In this document: positions 37,862-46,323 of the stretch, piece after piece
Layout: every line of letters begins with the position of its first letter
Position numbering within the stretch: position 1 is the first letter of the stretch
Assembly (NCBI GenBank): GCA_947449695.1
Contig: CANFST010000009.1
Coordinates: forward strand, 20,334 to 84,333
Reading direction: 5' to 3'
DNA from: Chitinophagales bacterium
GTDB taxonomy: Bacteria > Bacteroidota > Bacteroidia > Chitinophagales > CAIODY01
Length of the DNA: 64,000 nucleotides
Made by a program: the position numbers and the translations under genes
Notes under the pieces: generated by a model
Told to the model about the DNA's origin: nothing
Seen by the model: only the letters and a program-made list of their open reading frames with translations
Databases searched by the model: none

Positions 37862-39415
37862 ATGAACAGAATAATTGCCATTAACCTATGCAGCATCGTT
37901 TTTCAAATAGATGAAACTGCGTATGATTCATTAAAAAAATATTTATCTGAAATAAAAAATCACTTAGGTAATACTTCTTCATCGGCTGAAGTTTACCAGG
38001 ATGTTGAAAATAGAATTGCAGAATTGTTTCAACATAAAATAGCTGATGGTGCTCAAGCCATTTTGCCAAAAGATGTAGCAGAAGTAATTGAATTGATGGG
38101 ACAACCAGAACAATTTAAAGAATTTGCTGAGGAGAATAAATCACAACAAAATAATGATGATAACAATCAAAATCAACCACCATATTACAGCACAACCAAT
38201 CCATTTCGACGCATTTATCGCAACCCAGATGATAAAGTGTTAGCTGGTGTTTGCAGCGGCTTGGCGGCTTATTTTGGTATTGATCCAATTATTATGCGAT
38301 TGGTTTTTGTTGCTTTATTTTTTGTTGGCGGATCGGCATTTTTAATTTATTTGGTTTGTTGGATAGCTATTCCACTAGCTAATACTTCAGCTGAAAAAAT
38401 GGCTATGCAAGGCAAGCCCTTCACTTTTGATGATGTAAAAAAAAACGTGCAACGTGAAGCTAAAGATGTGAAACAAAACTTTGAAAAAATGAAAACCGAA
38501 TATGTGCAAAACCCTAACTACAGCGGCTTTACAGATGTGATAAGAACCATTTTTAAAGTGATTGCATTTTCATTTTTAATCATTGGTTTAATGATTCTTA
38601 TTCCGGTTGCATTTGCCATCATCGTTTCATTTATTGCTGCCGGATTTGCAATTCCGTTTGCTGCGTCCACATTCATTGCTTCGGGCACACATGCCAATCT
38701 AGTATTACTCAGTTTGTTTGCTTTTGTATTTATTCCCATTGCATTAATCATTTATAAATTGATCCGATTAATTTTCAGTGCAGGTAAAATGAATAATGTT
38801 TTAAAAACCATGTTCACCGTTATCTGGTTTGGCTCTATTGTTTATTTAGTAATTGTTGCTGAAGAATTCAGCAACGATTTTAAACATGAACAAACTACCA
38901 AACAAGAAATAATAATTGAAAACAAAAATCATAAAACATTTTATGTGGATGCGGAAGATTTAAAATGGAAAAAACGCAGCCACGGGTTTCATATTGGTAT
39001 TGAAGGCATTCATTACAGAAGTGTTTTGTTAGATACATTATTAAATGCCAATGTTTCTATGGAAATCAAAGCTTCAAGCGATAGCTTAATGCATCTGGTT
39101 GTTTTAAAATCGGCACATGGAAATACAGATGAAGCAGCGCAGCAACGAGCCAAAGAAATTGTTTATACCCCAATTCAAAAAGATTCTATATTAATATTAC
39201 CCCACTATTTTAAGAAAAATAAAAATCAATTATGGCGAAATCAAAATGTGGATTTAGAGCTACTAATCCCATACAGCAAACCTATTCACTTCACAAAAGA
39301 CGCATTAGATTTAATTGATGATAAATTTTTTCAACCACAATATCAAGATTGGGATGACAACCAAATCATTGCTCACAATTGGGTAATGACCAGCAATGGT
39401 TTGCGATTAGAGTAA
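37862..39415 (+). CDS. PspC-domain membrane protein
   Basis: The 517-residue protein has an N-terminal cytoplasmic region (about 1-110; IDETAYDSLKKYLSEIKNHL, containing a small helical repeat). A PspC domain (about 115-175) reads RNPDDKVLAGVCSGLAAYFG then a helix FLIYLVCWIAIPLA. Three or four further membrane helices lie between about 215 and 330. The last 180 residues are a soluble, probably extracytoplasmic, DUF-like domain. PspC proteins take part in envelope-stress sensing. Co-transcription with PadR is likely. A hairpin terminator follows. Confidence 0.9.
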   Translation: MNRIIAINLCSIVFQIDETAYDSLKKYLSEIKNHLGNTSSSAEVYQDVENRIAELFQHKIADGAQAILPKDVAEVIELMGQPEQFKEFAEENKSQQNNDDNNQNQPPYYSTTNPFRRIYRNPDDKVLAGVCSGLAAYFGIDPIIMRLVFVALFFVGGSAFLIYLVCWIAIPLANTSAEKMAMQGKPFTFDDVKKNVQREAKDVKQNFEKMKTEYVQNPNYSGFTDVIRTIFKVIAFSFLIIGLMILIPVAFAIIVSFIAAGFAIPFAASTFIASGTHANLVLLSLFAFVFIPIALIIYKLIRLIFSAGKMNNVLKTMFTVIWFGSIVYLVIVAEEFSNDFKHEQTTKQEIIIENKNHKTFYVDAEDLKWKKRSHGFHIGIEGIHYRSVLLDTLLNANVSMEIKASSDSLMHLVVLKSAHGNTDEAAQQRAKEIVYTPIQKDSILILPHYFKKNKNQLWRNQNVDLELLIPYSKPIHFTKDALDLIDDKFFQPQYQDWDDNQIIAHNWVMTSNGLRLE

Positions 39416-39443
39416 AGTTACTTTTTATTGATACATATTAAGG

Positions 39444-39481
39444 GGCATAAATTGAATTTCGGATTTCAATTTGTGCCTTTT
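39444..39481 (+). terminator. Probable terminator of padR-pspC
   Basis: GGCATAAATTGAA and TTCAATTTGTGCC form a 13-bp stem with one wobble pair and an 8-nt loop, followed by TTTT. The next gene's -7 element TACATTTG begins at 39481, so the two signals abut. Confidence 0.65.
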
Positions 39482-39504
39482 ACATTTGTGAAAAATAAAA
39501 CACT

Positions 39505-40755
39505 ATGCAGGTGCAGGTTTTTAAATTTGGTGGTGCATCTATCAAAAATGCAGCATCTATCAAAAATGTTGGCAACATTATTCAAAAATTTTCCGGCAAT
39601 CAACTCATTTTAGTCATATCTGCATTGGGCAAAACCACTAATTTATTAGAACAGATTTTAAACGAAAAAATTGCTAATAATCAAATTTGGAAAAGAATTT
39701 TAACTGAGTTAAAACAAAGTCATTTTAATATTCTTGAACAATTATCAATTGACGAAACCATACTCGATGATTTATTCTATGAATTAGAAAAACAATTTGA
39801 AATTGCCACCAATGATAATTTTGATTTTCATTACGATCAAACTATCAGCTATGGAGAATTGCTTTCTACCACTATTGTGACAGCCTATTTGCAAAAAATT
39901 GATTTGCCCGTACAATGGCTTGATGCCAGAAAAATTATTGCTACCGACGACCACTATCGGGACGCTAATATTCAATTGCATCTTATTCAGAAAAACACAC
40001 ATGATTTAATTAAACCAGTTTTAAAAAACAAGCAGATAGTTTTAACTCAAGGATTTATTGGTAGCACTAAAAATGGCACCACCACTACGTTGGGCAGAGA
40101 AGGCTCTGATTATACTGCAGCCATTATCAGCTATTGTATGCATGCTGGCAATATGACAATCTGGAAAGATGTGGATGGGGTAATGAACGCTGACCCCAAA
40201 CAATTTGCGGAAGCAGAAATGATTAAAGAGTTGAGCTATTACGAAGCTATTGAAATGAGCTATTTTGGAGCAAAAATTATTCATCCAAAAACTATCAAGC
40301 CTCTTCAGAATTTGAATATTCCGCTGGTAGTTCGTTCGTTTGATAATATGACAAACACAGGCACAAAAATATGCAGCACTCATTTACACATCAATTATCC
40401 ACCTTTGATTGTATTGAAAGAAAATCAAACTTTGCTCAGCATACAAACCAAAGATTTTTCATTTATTAGTGAAAAACATTTACAGCATATTTTTGCTGTG
40501 TTTGCAGATTGTCGTTTGCATCAAAACCTTATGCAAAATGGTGCTATCAGCTTTAGTTGTTGTGTAGATAGCAATAACCGAATACAGGAAGGATTAAAAA
40601 AATTGCGCAACGATTTCAGGATTTTAGAAAATGAAAATCTACAACTGCTTACTATACGCCATTACAGCGATGAAATAATCAATCAACTTACACAAGGCAA
40701 AAAAATTATGTTGGAGCAAAAAACACGAAACACCATTCAATTGGTTTTGAAATAA
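39505..40755 (+). CDS. lysC: Aspartate kinase (monofunctional)
   Basis: The 416-residue enzyme phosphorylates aspartate, opening lysine, threonine and methionine synthesis. The N-terminal amino-acid kinase domain begins MQVQVFKFGGASIKNAASI (nucleotide loop KFGGAS). It continues with LGREGSDYTAAIISY and VWKDVDGVMNADPK-type text (here IWKDVDGVMNADPK). A C-terminal ACT-like region (about 300-410) would mediate feedback control. The ATG at 39505 is preceded by TACATTTG (39481-39488), which gives a leader of under 20 nt. It is not adjacent to other lysine or threonine genes. Confidence 0.93.
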   Translation: MQVQVFKFGGASIKNAASIKNVGNIIQKFSGNQLILVISALGKTTNLLEQILNEKIANNQIWKRILTELKQSHFNILEQLSIDETILDDLFYELEKQFEIATNDNFDFHYDQTISYGELLSTTIVTAYLQKIDLPVQWLDARKIIATDDHYRDANIQLHLIQKNTHDLIKPVLKNKQIVLTQGFIGSTKNGTTTTLGREGSDYTAAIISYCMHAGNMTIWKDVDGVMNADPKQFAEAEMIKELSYYEAIEMSYFGAKIIHPKTIKPLQNLNIPLVVRSFDNMTNTGTKICSTHLHINYPPLIVLKENQTLLSIQTKDFSFISEKHLQHIFAVFADCRLHQNLMQNGAISFSCCVDSNNRIQEGLKKLRNDFRILENENLQLLTIRHYSDEIINQLTQGKKIMLEQKTRNTIQLVLK

Positions 40756-40858
40756 AAATATACTTTTAAGATACATTTTTCTACGATATGTTTTAGGGGA
40801 AATTACGTAGTTATTTTGATAATAAATAATATAAAATTTGTAGGAGCAAAACCCAACT

Positions 40859-41755
40859 ATGCTTATGAAACACTTTTACAAACCATTGATACTAATTGCT
40901 TCGTTATTTTCAATAGGGAAAATTGCTGAAGCAAAATTTACAACCGAAAAAATTACACTTAGTTTTGGCAGTGGCGCATTATCATTTAAAAATGAAGGAA
41001 AGAAAAGTGATAACAAGCCTAGTGAAAAACTAGATGAATCAAAATCGCAGCATAACAACGATTTAACATATTACCCCAACAATTTACTATCATTAAAAGT
41101 TTTACTGCGTTCGGTAAGCACTACAAACAACAAATCGGCTACTTCAATTGCCTCAATTAATGGTGCTTCAGAATCGCTGAAAGAACCTGACAACAAAGCC
41201 ATCATTATAGAAAATTTCAATGTAAACTGTGTAGAAAAAAGAGAATATTTATTAAGTTGGGAATCAACCACCTTTAATGCAAAAGGCAACTTAAAAATCA
41301 GCTATTTGGATGAAAAAAACAAACCGATTGAAGTATATCAAACTCAGTTAAAATCGGGTGTAAAAGTGAATTACACTGCTATTGTCAAACTGAATTCGGC
41401 AGCCAACAAGCCTTCGTTTAAAATAGAATTTGAAGATTTAAATAAAAATTCAACCGCTTTAGCAAGTGTTTCAGATGTCAGCGATGCTGATGGCGAAATG
41501 GTAGATATAATAACACAGCAAGAAGAATCGGCTCTATTTGTAAAAACAATTTCTGGAAAGGGCGGGGAATATAAGCTGGATATATATGATGAAAATGGAA
41601 GTTTAGTAATAGCCAATCAGGAGATAGAAATCATGGCTGGCAGTTCGCAAATTATTCCAATGGATTTACCGGCAAGCGAACATGGAACTTATTTAGCTGT
41701 TCTCTCTAATCAAGGCTCAAAAAAGAAAAAGAAAACTTTTAAAATAACTCATTAG
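40859..41755 (+). CDS. Secreted protein with T9SS-like C-terminal region, unknown function
   Basis: The 298-residue product has a signal peptide (KPLILIASLFSIGKIAEA), and translation could begin at 40859 or at the second ATG, 40865. The N-terminal part is Ser/Lys/Asn-rich and probably disordered (about 35-80). Two beta-sandwich-like segments follow (NVNCVEKREYLLSWESTTF; then EESALFVKTISGKGGEYKLD). The last 75 residues (YDENGSLVIANQEIEIMAGS, then GTYLAVLSNQG and KKKKTFKITH) look like a divergent T9SS type A tail. I do not recognise the family. A 40-bp perfect palindrome follows the stop. Confidence 0.7.
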   Translation: MLMKHFYKPLILIASLFSIGKIAEAKFTTEKITLSFGSGALSFKNEGKKSDNKPSEKLDESKSQHNNDLTYYPNNLLSLKVLLRSVSTTNNKSATSIASINGASESLKEPDNKAIIIENFNVNCVEKREYLLSWESTTFNAKGNLKISYLDEKNKPIEVYQTQLKSGVKVNYTAIVKLNSAANKPSFKIEFEDLNKNSTALASVSDVSDADGEMVDIITQQEESALFVKTISGKGGEYKLDIYDENGSLVIANQEIEIMAGSSQIIPMDLPASEHGTYLAVLSNQGSKKKKKTFKITH

Positions 41756-41780
41756 CAAGTTCTTATCTATTTACCCCAAA

Positions 41781-41820
41781 TAAAAATAGCGAATTCAAAT
41801 ATTTGAATTCGCTATTTTTA
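41781..41820. terminator. Perfect 40-bp palindromic bidirectional terminator
   Basis: TAAAAATAGCGAATTCAAAT is followed directly by its exact reverse complement, with T-runs at both ends. It lies between the convergent secreted-protein gene (stop 41755) and nuoG (stop 41836). The centre is AT-rich, so the real loop is probably four to six bases. Confidence 0.9.
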
Positions 41821-41835
41821 TTTATTAAAAAGATA

Positions 41836-42849
41836 CTATTTTTCTTTCGACTCATCATAAGGGTGCAGCACTGCAAAAGTTTCACTCGGTTTCAAAACTT
41901 TTTGTGATGACATGTGCATGTATTGTGTGTTTGAATTTACTGAATGTCTGTCCATTTCTCTAGGTCCTTCAATTATCCAGTCTTTCAATTCTTTTTTATC
42001 GAAGCGACATTCATTACAAATAAATTCTTCTACTTCACCCCATTTGTCTTTTCTTGAAGTAACACGAAGAATGTCATTACCAGCCATCCATACAGCAACT
42101 TGTCCGCTGCATTTTTCATGCTTGCAATCGCGATGTGCATTGTAGGGTTTTGTATTCCATACACGACTCTTGAATCTAAAAGTTTTATCAGTCAAAGCTC
42201 CAACAGGGCAAACGTCAATCACATTGCCACTAAAATCATTTTCAATTGCCTGATGAATGAAGGTTGAAATTTCTGCATGGTCACCACGATTGATAACGCC
42301 ATGTACACGACCATCGGTAATTTGATTGGCAGTGAAAACACAACGATAACATAAAATGCAACGATTCATGTGTAACTTGATTTTATCGCCGATGTTTTCC
42401 ATTTCAAATGTTCTGCGGTCAAATTCATAACGCGTTTTTTGTGCGCCATGTTCGTAGCCCAAATCTTGCAAATGGCATTCACCTGCCTGGTCGCAAACCG
42501 GGCAATCCAATGGATGATTAATCAGCAACATTTCCACCACACCTTTTCTTGCTTCCTGTACTTGCGCTGATAATTTGTTCTGCACTTCCATACCATCCAT
42601 CACAGTTGTACGGCAACTAGCAACCAGTTTAGGCATTGGTCGTGGGTCTTTATCGCTTCCTTTTGTAACTTGAACTAAACATGTTCTGCATTTGCCACCG
42701 CTTTCACCTAACTTGCTGTAATAACACATTGCAGGTGGAACATTTTGCATTGTTTCAGGATGTTGGTCGCCCATCATTCTTGCTGCGTTAAGTATGGTTG
42801 TTCCATCTGGAACTTCAATTAGATGACCGTCAATTGTAACTTTTGCCAT
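41836..42849 (-). CDS. nuoG: NADH-quinone oxidoreductase subunit G, short form
   Basis: The 337-residue protein holds the N-terminal iron-sulfur part of NuoG. It has a [2Fe-2S] domain (CYYSKLGESGGKCRTC and a later C in VASC), the His-ligated cluster block (HPLDCPVCDQAGECHLQD) and CxxCxxC motifs (MNRCILCYRC ... CPVGAL), then a partial fourth-cluster region (HEKCSG ... CNEC). It lacks the long molybdopterin-like domain. A short NuoG is usual in Bacteroidota. No other nuo gene is adjacent in the window, so this copy is separated from the rest of complex I. It follows a DoxX gene by 69 bp and may be transcribed with it. Confidence 0.9.
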   Translation of the reverse strand: MAKVTIDGHLIEVPDGTTILNAARMMGDQHPETMQNVPPAMCYYSKLGESGGKCRTCLVQVTKGSDKDPRPMPKLVASCRTTVMDGMEVQNKLSAQVQEARKGVVEMLLINHPLDCPVCDQAGECHLQDLGYEHGAQKTRYEFDRRTFEMENIGDKIKLHMNRCILCYRCVFTANQITDGRVHGVINRGDHAEISTFIHQAIENDFSGNVIDVCPVGALTDKTFRFKSRVWNTKPYNAHRDCKHEKCSGQVAVWMAGNDILRVTSRKDKWGEVEEFICNECRFDKKELKDWIIEGPREMDRHSVNSNTQYMHMSSQKVLKPSETFAVLHPYDESKEK

Positions 42850-42918
42850 GGAAACTTGTAATTATATAATGGCTACAAAAATGCAAAAAAAGTTGGAATG
42901 ATTTGCTGTTTTTGGTTT

Positions 42919-43341
42919 TTAAAACTTAAAAAAAACATCAACAGATAAAGCGTCGAAATAGGAAGGGAGTAACAATAGAAATAAAATTAATGCCAATCGA
43001 GGAAATACGTGGCGCATATCCCACATTGGCTGCGCAAGGCTGAATGCAAGCGATGCAAAGATTAAATCAATACCTAAAAAGTAGAGCGAAAAATATTTTA
43101 AGAAGCCAAATATCAAAAACAAACCAAAAATCAACTCTACATACGAAGTAAAATATGCACCTATTAAAATCAAAAATTTTGGAATTTTCTTTTCCTGTAA
43201 TGGTTGATAAAAAGCTTCTGCTACGTTTTTTATCTTGATATTAAATACCGCATCAAAGCCTTGAAAGAAAAACAATATACCTAAAATAACTCTTGCTAAA
43301 AGCGGAACAAATGCAATATGCTGAAGAAATAATTGTCGCAT
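42919..43341 (-). CDS. DoxX/MauE-like four-helix membrane protein
   Basis: The 140-residue protein has about four hydrophobic helices (ARVILGILFFFQGFDAVF; LILIGAYFTSYVELIFGLFL; YFSLYFLGIDLIFASLAF; RLALILFLLLLPSYF) and few charged residues. The spacing and the GxxFxxxGxxxxF-type first helix fit the DoxX superfamily, whose members carry redox-related or unknown roles in membranes. It lies between the 130-residue FNR-box gene (48 bp upstream) and nuoG (69 bp downstream) on the same strand, which suggests a respiratory context. Function remains a guess. Confidence 0.7.
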   Translation of the reverse strand: MRQLFLQHIAFVPLLARVILGILFFFQGFDAVFNIKIKNVAEAFYQPLQEKKIPKFLILIGAYFTSYVELIFGLFLIFGFLKYFSLYFLGIDLIFASLAFSLAQPMWDMRHVFPRLALILFLLLLPSYFDALSVDVFFKF

Positions 43342-43389
43342 AAGTTTCTTTATTTTTTTCTAAAGATAGTAAAAGTAATCTTGAAAGTT

Positions 43390-43782
43390 TTAAAACGATT
43401 GATTAGAAATTTGATGCTCGTTGCTATCTAACGCCATCCCTTCGGCATTTTGTTCCATCAATGACCAATTGCCAGTCACAGAAGTTTCTAACCAAGCCTT
43501 GCCTGATTTACGAAGAACTTCAACATGCAAACCAAAAATATCTCGAAAACTTTGCTCTAAACTATTCACAGACATTTCTGGCATAATTTCAATTTCACCA
43601 ATATTATGCTGGGTGCGGCATTCAGCAATTTCTTTAGAAGAATGTTTGATTATTTTAGTAGAAGATTTACCATTGCTTGTATTCGATTTTGCAAAAAACT
43701 GGATTTTTAAAAATGGAAATTCACTGCTAAATTCTTTTTGAATAGCATAAATTTTTCGCTTATCGTTGATAACAATTTTCAT
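43390..43782 (-). CDS. Protein of unknown function with a strong FNR-like promoter
   Basis: This 130-residue, acidic, Ser/Asn-rich soluble protein has no signal peptide or membrane helix. The N-terminus (MKIVINDKRKIYAIQKEFSS) suggests an alpha/beta fold; a later block (LEQSFRDIFGLHVEVLRKSG, then KAWLETSVTGNWSLMEQ) may be a second element. I do not recognise the family. Its promoter is the clearest feature: TATTTTTG (reverse of 43808-43815) with two FNR-like boxes at the spacing shared by the cco promoters. It is therefore a probable member of the same low-oxygen or redox regulon, possibly with doxX and nuoG downstream. Confidence 0.75.
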   Translation of the reverse strand: MKIVINDKRKIYAIQKEFSSEFPFLKIQFFAKSNTSNGKSSTKIIKHSSKEIAECRTQHNIGEIEIMPEMSVNSLEQSFRDIFGLHVEVLRKSGKAWLETSVTGNWSLMEQNAEGMALDSNEHQISNQSF

Positions 43783-43807
43783 TTATAATCTTCTAATTTC
43801 TGTTCAA

Positions 43808-43873
43808 CAAAAATAGAAGACATGAAATTGCTTAAAAATGACAAGCGTCATAATCTAAATTGATTCAAGTCAA
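43808..43873 (-). promoter_or_regulatory. Promoter with two FNR/CRP-like boxes (130-residue protein gene)
   Basis: Reverse strand -7 element TATTTTTG (43815-43808). Boxes on the plus strand are ATGAC-AAGC-GTCAT (43838-43851) and TTGAT-TCAA-GTCAA (43860-43873). Centres are 36.5 and 58.5 bp upstream of the final G of the -7 element, that is about -41.5 and -63.5 if transcription starts 5 bp after it. Confidence 0.8.
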
Positions 43874-43884
43874 AAAAGCTAAAA

Positions 43885-44943
43885 TCAATTTCGCATTTGC
43901 AAAAGCTTATCAATGTTCAAAATGGTAATGTTACTACCTTTTATTTCCAGCAAATGTTCTGATTTGAAATCGCTCAAAGTTCTTATAGTGGTTTCTGTTG
44001 CAGTACCTGCAAGGTTTGCCAAATCTTCACGTGAAATATTTATGGTGAAAACTTTTTCATCAGTTTTCTTATAGTGGTTGTATAAATTCACCAACGAATC
44101 AGCTACACGTTTGCGAACCGAATTGTAAGCCAAATTCATCAATTGCGTTTCTTTCTCAGTCAAATTGCCCGACAACATTTGAATAAATTTTTTCGCAATC
44201 GCTGAATTTTTATACAACAAATCGAAAAAGATTTCTTGTGGCAAAAAACATACTTCGCAATTGTCCAAAGCCTCTGCGGTATCAGTGTATTTGCACTCTT
44301 CCATCAATGCGATGTAACCAAAAAAATCTCCTTCGCTATACAATCCTGTGATAAATTCTTTGCCAATTTCATGCTTTTTAAAAGTTTTTATTTTCCCTTT
44401 TTTCACATAATAAATACCACGTGGGTAAGCCCCTTCTTTATAAATAATTTCCTTCTTGTTATATTCTCTCACATCATCATTCAACGTGATTTTTTTCAAA
44501 TCATCCAAGCTATTTACATTGCTGATAAATTCATTCACCTCTTCTAAATTGTTTGAAAATTTCTTCTTCATCAACTCTACTTTTTTCAATCTACTTTCAA
44601 TTGCATTCAACAATTCAATATCGTCAAAAGGCTTGGTAACATAGTCATCTGCGCCCATTTCCATTCCTTTTCGCAACTCACTTCTTTCCGCTTTTGCCGT
44701 TAAAAAAATGAACGGAATATCTGCCGTTGCTTCATTTTTCGAGAGCAAATGCAACACACCATAACCATCCAACACAGGCATCATGATGTCGCAAATAATC
44801 AAATCGGGTTTTTCTTTTTGCGCAATTGCCACACCTTCCTTTCCGTTGGCAGCTGTATATACTTTATAATTTGAGAGCTCCAGAATTTCCGAAGTATTTT
44901 CTCTCATGTCTTTGTTGTCTTCAATCAAAAGTATCTTTTTCAT
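43885..44943 (-). CDS. Response regulator fused to a CRP/FNR-type DNA-binding protein
   Basis: The 352-residue protein joins a CheY-like receiver (about 1-120; IEDNKDM acidic pair, phospho-acceptor D52 in LIICDIMMPVLDG, switch FLTAKAE, K in TKPFDD) to a cNMP-binding fold (about 150-260; KEIIYKEGAYPRGIYYVKKG, GDFFGYIALMEE). A CRP-type winged helix follows (about 275-345; SREDLANLAGTATETTIRTL). The recognition helix keeps E317 and R321, matching E181/R185 of CRP that read a TGA core. FNR-type N-terminal cluster cysteines are absent. It lies 132 bp after a PAS histidine kinase gene on the same strand, presumably its partner. It is the natural candidate to bind the paired boxes in this island. 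Confidence 0.92.
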   Translation of the reverse strand: MKKILLIEDNKDMRENTSEILELSNYKVYTAANGKEGVAIAQKEKPDLIICDIMMPVLDGYGVLHLLSKNEATADIPFIFLTAKAERSELRKGMEMGADDYVTKPFDDIELLNAIESRLKKVELMKKKFSNNLEEVNEFISNVNSLDDLKKITLNDDVREYNKKEIIYKEGAYPRGIYYVKKGKIKTFKKHEIGKEFITGLYSEGDFFGYIALMEECKYTDTAEALDNCEVCFLPQEIFFDLLYKNSAIAKKFIQMLSGNLTEKETQLMNLAYNSVRKRVADSLVNLYNHYKKTDEKVFTINISREDLANLAGTATETTIRTLSDFKSEHLLEIKGSNITILNIDKLLQMRN

Positions 44944-45075
44944 TTTCTTATTTTTTTAGCTACGAATGCACGAATATTTTTCCCAAAATATTATGTCGTA
45001 GTTATTTCAAAATTTTCTTTTTATGTTTTTGTGCCTCCATTCGCTTTGCTCATTGCGGATTTCCAGCTTCGATTC

Positions 45076-46287
45076 TTATTGCAGTTTAAATTTCAAAATA
45101 AACGTAGTGCCTTTATTTTCAACGCTTTTAAAATCAATTGTGCCATTCATCAACTCAGTATATTTTCCAACAATGTTTAATCCTAAACCTGTTCCTTGAA
45201 TATTCGTTACATTTCTTCCTCGAAAAAACCTTTCAAACAAATGTTCCTGATCAGCTTTCGGAATACCCATTCCTTCATCGCTTACAAGCAATTCCAGATT
45301 TTTATTTTGTAATGAAGTGGAAACCGAAATCTTTTTATTTTCCTCCGAAAACTTAATAGCATTTGAAACTAAATTGAATAAAACATGTCGCAGCACTTTT
45401 TTATCTAACCACACCAACGACTTTCCTTTGTGCTGATAAATAATTTTTTGTCCGTTTTTTGTTAAGCCTTGCAAATCAGCCACTGTTTCTTTGATGAATT
45501 CTTCCAACTCAAACTCTTCGGGTGAATAGGAAATTTTCCCTTCATCCAATTTACTTACCGACAATACATCATTTAAAATATCCGTGAGATTATTGATGGA
45601 CAATTTTATCTTGTTAATGTGCGTTGCTTGCTTTTCATCTTCCTTCAATTCACCATATTTTTTTACCAATGAAAGCGATGAAAGTATTGTTGCCAAAGGC
45701 GTTCGAAACTCATGCGAAGCCATTGAAACAAACCTCGATTTCATTTCATTCAACACTCTTTCTTTTTCTAAAGCATTATGCAATTCGATTTTTGTTTTCT
45801 CCAATTCATTAATGGCTTCTTCTAAAATCATCGTGCGTTTTTTCACTTGATTTTCCAATTCGTTGGAATAATTTTTTGCCTTGTCTTCGGCAATTTTTCT
45901 CACCGAAATATCAATGATAAAAGCAATGATAAATTTTCCATTAGGTGTTGAATATGGGCTCAAACTTACTTCGACAGGAAAAGTAGAGCTATCTTTTTTT
46001 CGAGCAGCCAATTGCATATTACTGCCCATCGAACGAGCATGTGGATTTTCATTAAATCCTTTCACATGTTTTTTATGCTTTGCCGCTAATTCACTAGGAA
46101 TCAATATTTCAACAGGTTCGCCTAACAATTCATCTGTATCATAACCAAACAATTTTTCAATGCTCGGATTAGCTCTAACAATTTTTCCTTTTTCATTCAC
46201 TACCAAAATTCCTTCGTTAGCATATTTAAATAGCGCTTCTATTTCTTCCATTTCGGTTTCAGAATAATTTTTGCTAAAAGTAAGCAT
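45076..46287 (-). CDS. Soluble PAS-domain sensor histidine kinase
   Basis: The 403-residue kinase has no membrane helix, so it senses a cytoplasmic signal. A single PAS domain (about 12-130; NEGILVVNEKGKIVRANPSI, DITERK-like IDISVRK end) leads to a coiled coil, a HisKA domain with H192 (VSMASHEFRTPLAT), and a catalytic domain with N-box NLVSNAIKFSEE, G1 DEGMGIP, F-box LFERFFRG and G2 GTGLGLNIV. The PAS sequence resembles the FixL subfamily: a His (H71 in LAAKHKKHVKGF) aligns with the FixL heme ligand, but the FixL distal Arg is not evident. Heme binding is thus possible, not shown. It is 36 bp after the TauE-like gene and 132 bp before the response regulator. Confidence 0.92.
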   Translation of the reverse strand: MLTFSKNYSETEMEEIEALFKYANEGILVVNEKGKIVRANPSIEKLFGYDTDELLGEPVEILIPSELAAKHKKHVKGFNENPHARSMGSNMQLAARKKDSSTFPVEVSLSPYSTPNGKFIIAFIIDISVRKIAEDKAKNYSNELENQVKKRTMILEEAINELEKTKIELHNALEKERVLNEMKSRFVSMASHEFRTPLATILSSLSLVKKYGELKEDEKQATHINKIKLSINNLTDILNDVLSVSKLDEGKISYSPEEFELEEFIKETVADLQGLTKNGQKIIYQHKGKSLVWLDKKVLRHVLFNLVSNAIKFSEENKKISVSTSLQNKNLELLVSDEGMGIPKADQEHLFERFFRGRNVTNIQGTGLGLNIVGKYTELMNGTIDFKSVENKGTTFILKFKLQ

Positions 46288-46323
46288 TTTGCAAACGAAA
46301 ATTTTTGATTAAGGAATTGAATT

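Noticed and set aside
41836..42849. Truncated nuoG pseudogene
   Set aside because: Short NuoG without the molybdopterin domain is usual in this phylum. The frame is intact, and the stop is followed by a proper terminator.
43885..44943. Fused regulator as a direct oxygen sensor like FNR
   Set aside because: The N-terminal cysteine cluster of FNR is absent; a receiver domain is there instead.
45076..46287. Firm call of the PAS kinase as heme-based FixL
   Set aside because: A histidine aligns with the FixL heme ligand, but the distal arginine is not evident, and the same PAS text occurs in many non-heme proteins.
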